DNA of 64,000 bases, from assembly GCF_035222375.1 (NCBI RefSeq), contig NC_085891.1:2294001-2358000 (forward strand). Reading direction: 5' to 3'. This stretch comes from Podospora pseudocomata. Its lineage: Eukaryota; Ascomycota; Sordariomycetes; Sordariales; Podosporaceae. This document shows positions 59,229 to 64,000 of the stretch, in pieces (positions within the stretch are counted from its first letter, which is position 1; each line of letters begins with the position of its first letter). The translations under genes and the position numbers were made by a program. Under the pieces are notes generated by a model. That model was not told where the DNA came from. It saw nothing but the letters and a program-made list of their open reading frames with translations, and did no database searches.

Positions 59229-60527
59229 ATGGCTGCTACTGCATCGACCGAACAACGCAGCGAGGGACGGGCCGGTTCCTTCTCATCCTCCTCGTCCGAC
59301 ACGGCGACGCATGTCGGGAGCAGCACCGTCTTGGCGCGACTGGGCGACGAGGAAAAGCTCACCCCGCCAGAAGACCTCGAGATTCACGAGCTGGAGGAAT
59401 ACGGGGACCACTCGTCCAACAGCGAAGATGATGCGCTTCTCATGGAAAAGGATCAAGATGAGCCGCCCAAGCCGCCTCAACCACCGCCAGAACCGAAGAA
59501 GAGTTCTTTCTGGTCGTCACTGATATGGATGACGGTCAACACTTTGGCTACAATCGGAATTGTAACCCCCCCCTTTTTGTCATCTTCACGAACTGACTGT
59601 TGAATAGGTCTTCACCAACAAAGCAATCTTCACCGACCCCTCCCTGAAACTAGCCCAGCTCTCCTTCGCCTCCTTCCACTTTCTCGTCACCTACCTAACC
59701 CTCTTCACCATCTCCCGCCCCCGCTTTGCGTTCTTCGTCCCCCGGCGCGCCGCCATAAAAGACATCCTCCCCCTCAGCATAGCCATGTCCCTCAACGTCA
59801 TCCTCCCCAACCTCTCCCTCGCCTTTTCCTCGGTAACGTTTTACCAACTCGCCCGGATCTTGCTAACCCCCACCGTCGCCCTGATGAACTACATCCTCTA
59901 CCGCGCTACCCTCCCCAGACTCGCGATTTTGGCTCTAATCCCCGCCTGCGTAGGAGTAGGCATGGTCTCGTACTACGACTCCCTCCCCACGAGCAACACC
60001 AACATCAAAACCACCTCCTCCCTCGGGGTAATTTTTGCCTTTCTCGGCATTTTTGCCTCGTCTCTCTACACCGTTTGGATTGCGTCGTACCACCGGAAGC
60101 TGCAGATGAGCTCCATGCAGCTGTTGTTCAACCAAGCACCTCTTTCGGCGTTTATGCTGTTGTACGTCATCCCGTTTGTGGACACTTTCCCCGAGAGCTG
60201 GGGGGGTGTGAGCGGGAGCAAGTGGGTGTTGATCGGGATGAGCGGGTTGTATGCTAGTTTGATAAACATTAGCCAGTTTTTTATTATCGCGCAGACGGGG
60301 CCGGTGAGCAGCACGGTGGTGGGGCATGTCAAGACTTGTACTATTGTCGGGTTGGGGTGGGTGACAAGTGGGAGGGGGGCGGGGGATAAGGGGGTGGGAG
60401 GGGTGGTGGTGGCGCTGGGGGGGATTATTGCGTGAGTTTTCCTTGGGTGAAAAGGGGGGTGAATGTGCTGACTGGTGATAGGTACTCGATTGTGATGCTC
60501 AAGGAGAAGAAGAAGGGTGGGAAGTAA
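59229..60527 (+). CDS. Triose-phosphate/nucleotide-sugar-type transporter (DMT superfamily, SLC35E3-like)
   Basis: Integral membrane transporter of the TPT family, expected in Golgi or ER membranes; the substrate cannot be read. Exons 59229-59561, 59608-60431 and 60482-60527 give 400 residues. A 95-residue hydrophilic N-terminus, rich in Ser, Glu and Pro, precedes about ten membrane helices. Helix 1 (SLIWMTVNTLATIGIVFTNKA) carries the FTNK motif common to this family, and later come ITFYQLAR-like SVTFYQLARILLTPTVALMN and SSTVVGHVKTCTIVGLGW, close to the signature of SLC35E/TPT proteins. The C-terminus ends in a Lys-rich KEKKKGGK, which could act as a dilysine-like retrieval tail. Codons are C-ending in the middle exon and switch to G-ending after about 60170. 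Confidence 0.9.
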
Positions 60528-60865
60528 AATCAAATGTAACATATGTCGTGTAGGATGGGGTTGGTTTGGGTTGGGTTGGTATAAGGGTGTTGATATCTCT
60601 GGGTAGGAAATTCGGGCAAGGCGTTTACGGTAAATCAGGATTACAGATCTCAAGGGGGGGGGGAGGGTTCGGGCATTGGCGAGAGCAAGAGGGAAATGAT
60701 GTTGGCTTACACCCTTTCAAACATCCCAATGCTTCCATACCTTGGCTACAAAACAAAAACCAATAAATAGTCAAAATATCATAGTCACAAATTAATCGTA
60801 ACAAATGGCCATTCATTACTACTTGAGTATACACGAAAACCACGGGTATCAATTTCGCCTCCAGT
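60528..60865. other. Short convergent intergenic region
   Basis: Shared 3' flank of the transporter and RPF1. A run of ten or more G at about 60653-60663 lies 125 bases after the transporter stop. No gene is present. Confidence 0.5.
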
Positions 60866-62189
60866 CTACAAGTTGAAGCGCGTCCTCTTCTTCTCCATCT
60901 TGGCCTTCCACTCCCACTTGAGCGCATCCTCGCCCTCACTCCCCGCCCTGCCAATCCCCTTATCAACCCTACGAAGCTTGAGCGTCATCCTCGGGCCAAT
61001 CTCCTGAAGACCAGCACGGATGCCCTGCATACCCTCCATCTCCTTGCCCTCTGCCGTGACGACATTCTTTTCCGTGGCTCTAGCTTCACGGAAGACATAA
61101 CGATGACGGCGGAAGAAAATGTAATCGCGCTGGTTGTGCAGCGTTACGACTTGTCTGCCCTGCAACTCAGGTCTGGCTGGGAAAAGCGTGTTCATCGACT
61201 TGGCGGCGAGGAGACCCAGCGGTGTCTTGAAGTTGTTGAGGAGCAGCTCGGGGTAGTGGTTGGTGGCGTTGCCGTGGCCCAACAGAGACTTTCCTGGGAG
61301 GTAGTTGCGGATGGAATAGGTGAGGGTAGGTCCTGGCGCGGCATCTTCGCTGTTGAGGTGTACGATGCTCATCTGGTGGGGACGCTTGAGGTCCTCGTGG
61401 ACGACGACGAGAGCTGTGTAACCACGGTCTGTCGCATGTTAGCATGCGATCTTACGGGAAAGAGGTAGAGAGGGAAAACATACTCTTTGCAAACTTTGCA
61501 ATTTCCCTGACGCTGTACTTGTGACCCCAGCGGTGACCGCTACGCCTGATATAGGTCGAGTTGGGGAAGATGGCGCCGATCTCCTCGGCCTCCTTGTGTA
61601 TCGTCGCGTTGAGCGAGGTGGTGACGAGAATCTTGGGCATCGGGGGAGGTTCATCGCTAAAGAGGTGCTCGAACTGCCGCGTAAGAGAATCTGGCGTCAA
61701 ATCAAGGTTTGTTGATGTCGTCGAAGGGGCAATGCTCGGTTGTCTTTGCGCCCGTTTCCTCTGCAGCTTCTCCTCGCGCTCCTCGTCGTCTTCCCCATCG
61801 TTTTCAGAGTCGGAATCCAACATGCTGTCGGCATCGTCGTCCTTTTCCTCCTCGTCATCCTTCATCGCAGCATCCGCCTCAGCAGCAGCGGCAAGCTCGG
61901 CCTGTTCCATGCGACGGCGCTTCAAAGCTGCCAGATCAACCTGTGCCCCCAAGCTATCGTCGTCGACATCGTCCCACACTCTCTTCTTGTCAATGCTCGC
62001 GGGCTGGTTCTTGGCAAGTCTTTCCTCTCTCAATTCGGGGTTCTTGGCCTCCTCTCTTCTGCGGCGATGGCGCTCTTCGTGACGGGCCTTGTTGGCGATC
62101 TTCTTGTCCTCGATGTACATTTGCTTGCGTCTCAATTTGTTGCCCGTTTTCAGGGACAGGGAAGACCCTCCGGAGCGTGAAGACCCCAT
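60866..62189 (-). CDS. RPF1: Rpf1, ribosome production factor 1 (Brix domain)
   Basis: Nucleolar factor required for 60S subunit assembly and 27S pre-rRNA processing. Exons 61484-62189 and 60866-61428 give 422 residues. The N-terminal third is highly charged: a basic segment (NKARHEERHRRRREE) then an acidic one (DDEEEKDDDAD). The Brix domain starts at PPPMPKILVTTSLNATIHKE and includes FPNSTYIRRSGHRWG, REIAKFAKNRGYTALVVVHE, HRYVFREARA and the C-terminal LQEIGPRMTLKLRRVDKG. All these are characteristic of Rpf1. The intron falls inside the Asn codon of FAKN. It is divergent from the glycyl-tRNA synthetase gene with starts 481 bp apart, a pairing of two translation-related genes that may share control. 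Confidence 0.95.
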
Positions 62190-62670
62190 TTTGGCGATTG
62201 TTTGCGGTGGTTAGTGAATTGGTCGAAGAGGTTTTGCGATGGTGACGGCGATGGTTGATTGATAGCGATTGGGAATCTCCAAAAAAAAATTTGGACGGCT
62301 GGCTGCAATCGATTGTTGATCCATGCGCTCCGGGGGACCCCAGCACTCACTGTTGACGGGCAGCCCACAGGGTTCTCAACGGGTCCGTGCATCGAAATCC
62401 AGAAGGCGGGACAGTGAGGGGCACATCTTCTTGGAAAATAGCGGTTAATTGAATTTCCGCTGATTCATGCCCCTCCAACCCTGAAGCCCCGGACAGTGTC
62501 TCGCCGTAGAATGCATCCACCGTGCCATGGCTGGTGTGGTGCCCTGCTGTGGCAGCCGTTTCCTGGGTTTCATCTATCGGGTCTCGAAAAAAAAAAAGAG
62601 GAGTGCCTTAGAAAAACGGCCACCGTGACTCACTGAGAGGGGGACGAGGCCAACACTTGCAATTGGGGGA
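62190..62670. promoter_or_regulatory. Divergent promoter between RPF1 and GRS1
   Basis: A 481-bp region between start codons of two translation genes. It contains two short A runs (62281-62289, 62588-62599). No element of certain identity was found. Confidence 0.45.
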
Positions 62671-64000
62671 ATGAAGCCTCTTCTGTCCCTCATCCTCACC
62701 CGCCGCCTGTCTTCACCACTTGTTGCTGGCACTCCACTCCACTCCAACAACAACTATACATCTGTAGTAGCCCCTCTCCGTAGGCTTCACCGTCCAGCCT
62801 TTGCCCCGTCTACCCCGCGCCTCAAGTTCCAGATACCGCAGACCAACAAAAAGAAGCCCGAAAAGATGTCGACAGATGCCACCACCCTCAAGGGCCAGCC
62901 CCTCGACAGGGCCGCCCTCGACGCCATGCTGAGGCGGCGTCTCTTCTACACTCCTTCGTTCGAAATCTACGGCGGCGTCTCTGGCCTCTACGACTATGGC
63001 CCGCCGGGTTGCGCTCTGCAGGCCAATGTCATTGACCTCTGGCGCAAGCACTTTATCCTGGAGGAGGACATGCTCGAGGTGGACTGCACTGTCCTGACCC
63101 CCCACGATGTTCTCAAGACCTCCGGCCACGTCGACAAGTTTGCCGACTGGATGTGCAAGGACCCCAAAAACGGCGAGATCCTCCGTGCCGACCACTTCGT
63201 CGAGGACATCCTCGAGCAGCGGCTGAAGGGCGACAAGGAGGCCCGCGGCCTGAAGGTGGAGGAGAAGGAAGAGACAGACAAGAAGAAGGCTGCCAAGAAG
63301 AAGAAGAACAAGGGCGGTGTTGAGGCCGTCAGGCTTGACGATGCCGTGGTCAAGGAGTACGAGGAGATTCTGGCTCAGATTGACAACTACAACGGTGAGC
63401 AGCTGGGCGAGCTGATCAAGAAGCACGATCTCCGGAATCCCGCGACCGGCCTCCAGCCCACGCCTCCCGTCTCCTTCAACCTCATGTTCCAGACCTCAAT
63501 TGGTCCCAGCAGCAACCTCCCCGGTTACCTGAGACCGGAGACGGCCCAGGGCCAGTTCCTCAACTTTGCCAAGCTCTTGGAGTTCAACACGGGCCAGATG
63601 CCGTTCGCCTCTGCCTCCATTGGCAAGTCTTACCGCAACGAAATCTCTCCCCGCGCCGGCCTCCTCCGTGTCCGCGAGTTCTTGATGGCCGAGATTGAGC
63701 ATTTTGTCGACCCGGAAGGCCACAAGAAGCACGCCCGCTTCCACGAGGTGGCCGACGTCGAGCTTGCCTTCCTCGACCGCCACACTCAGCTCTCCGGGTC
63801 AACGGTCGTCAAGAAGCAGACGATCGGTCAGGCCGTCAAGGAGGGCCTCGTCGACAACGAGACCCTCGGCTACTTCCTCGCCCGCATCCTCCTCTTCCTC
63901 AAGAAGATTGGCATCGACGAGAAGAAAATCCGCTTCCGCCAGCACATGGACAACGAGATGGCTCACTACGCCTGCGACTGCTGGGATGCTGAGCTTCACA
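62671..64000 (+). CDS. GRS1: Glycyl-tRNA synthetase, cytosolic and probably mitochondrial forms, partial
   Basis: Class II synthetase that charges tRNA-Gly. The frame runs open to the right edge; the part seen covers about 443 residues. Two in-frame ATGs exist. From 62671 the protein gains a 65-residue leader rich in Arg, Leu and Ser with almost no acidic residues (MKPLLSLILTRRLSSPLVAG), a good mitochondrial presequence. From 62866 it begins MSTDATTLKGQPLDRAALDA, the cytosolic form. Seen motifs are SFEIYGGVSGLYDYGPPGC (motif 1 region), GYLRPETAQGQFLNF and SYRNEISPRAGLLRVREFLM (motif 2). A Lys-rich insertion (KKKAAKKKKNKGG) sits between them, as in eukaryotic enzymes. Yeast GRS1 also makes both forms from one gene, there from a non-AUG upstream start. 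No intron is needed in the visible part. Confidence 0.94.
   Translation, partial: MKPLLSLILTRRLSSPLVAGTPLHSNNNYTSVVAPLRRLHRPAFAPSTPRLKFQIPQTNKKKPEKMSTDATTLKGQPLDRAALDAMLRRRLFYTPSFEIYGGVSGLYDYGPPGCALQANVIDLWRKHFILEEDMLEVDCTVLTPHDVLKTSGHVDKFADWMCKDPKNGEILRADHFVEDILEQRLKGDKEARGLKVEEKEETDKKKAAKKKKNKGGVEAVRLDDAVVKEYEEILAQIDNYNGEQLGELIKKHDLRNPATGLQPTPPVSFNLMFQTSIGPSSNLPGYLRPETAQGQFLNFAKLLEFNTGQMPFASASIGKSYRNEISPRAGLLRVREFLMAEIEHFVDPEGHKKHARFHEVADVELAFLDRHTQLSGSTVVKKQTIGQAVKEGLVDNETLGYFLARILLFLKKIGIDEKKIRFRQHMDNEMAHYACDCWDAELH

Overview
This window looks like a stretch of chromosome from a filamentous ascomycete, most likely a Sordariomycete (Sordariales-like). The evidence is the introns (about 50-80 nt, GTRNGT donors, CTRAC or TACTAAC branch sites, sometimes inside codons), fungal-specific genes (Pan1, a LaeA-like methyltransferase, a PLP decarboxylase with a long C-terminal extension), long intergenic regions and many microsatellites. 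I see no bacterial-type operons, CRISPR arrays, rRNA or convincing tRNA genes, and no recognisable intact transposon.

Layout. 1-3.0 kb (minus): PLP-dependent decarboxylase, cut by the left edge. 3.8-4.1 kb: relic of a caspase-like (C14) gene. 4.8-7.3 kb (minus): cobalamin-independent methionine synthase, divergent from PAN1 (9.1-13.6 kb, plus). 13.6-19.0 kb: gene-poor, with a four-copy degenerate repeat. 19.0-21.4 kb (plus): forkhead transcription factor ending near a poly-Asn tract. 25.3-28.2 kb (minus): Puf3-type Pumilio protein. 28.2-34.2 kb: no supported gene. 34.2-34.7 kb: small single-pass membrane protein. 36.0-39.2 kb: GPI ethanolamine-phosphate transferase 3 (GPI13). 39.8-41.2 kb (minus): RAE1/GLE2-like WD40 gene with three apparent frameshifts. 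42.5-44.2 kb (minus): GPI-anchored aspartyl protease. 46.5-47.1 kb (plus): divergent V-ATPase proteolipid with a 13-nt exon. 47.3-50.4 kb (minus): VPS18. 51.2-52.7 kb (minus): LaeA-like methyltransferase. 55.7-57.2 kb (minus): nucleotide-sugar 4,6-dehydratase. 59.2-60.5 kb (plus): triose-phosphate/nucleotide-sugar-type transporter. 60.9-62.2 kb (minus): RPF1 ribosome biogenesis factor, divergent from glycyl-tRNA synthetase (62.7 kb to the right edge).

The genes are mostly unrelated housekeeping functions: amino-acid metabolism, endocytosis, GPI anchors, vacuole acidification and fusion, ribosome assembly, translation. They do not form a metabolic cluster. Two possible links are a Puf3-type protein whose predicted target, UGUAUAUA, occurs twice downstream of the LaeA-like gene and once downstream of GPI13, and a possible sugar-modification pair (4,6-dehydratase and sugar-phosphate-type transporter) divided by one divergent promoter region.

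I did not find a clearly new molecular system. The most unusual signals are the triple-frameshifted RAE1-like gene, the divergent extra V-ATPase proteolipid with its micro-exon, repeated switches between C-ending and G-ending codons within genes with sense-strand G tracts at several 3' ends, and the degenerate repeats at 4.6-4.8 and 15.0-15.6 kb. All exon boundaries are read by eye from splice consensus and protein continuity.
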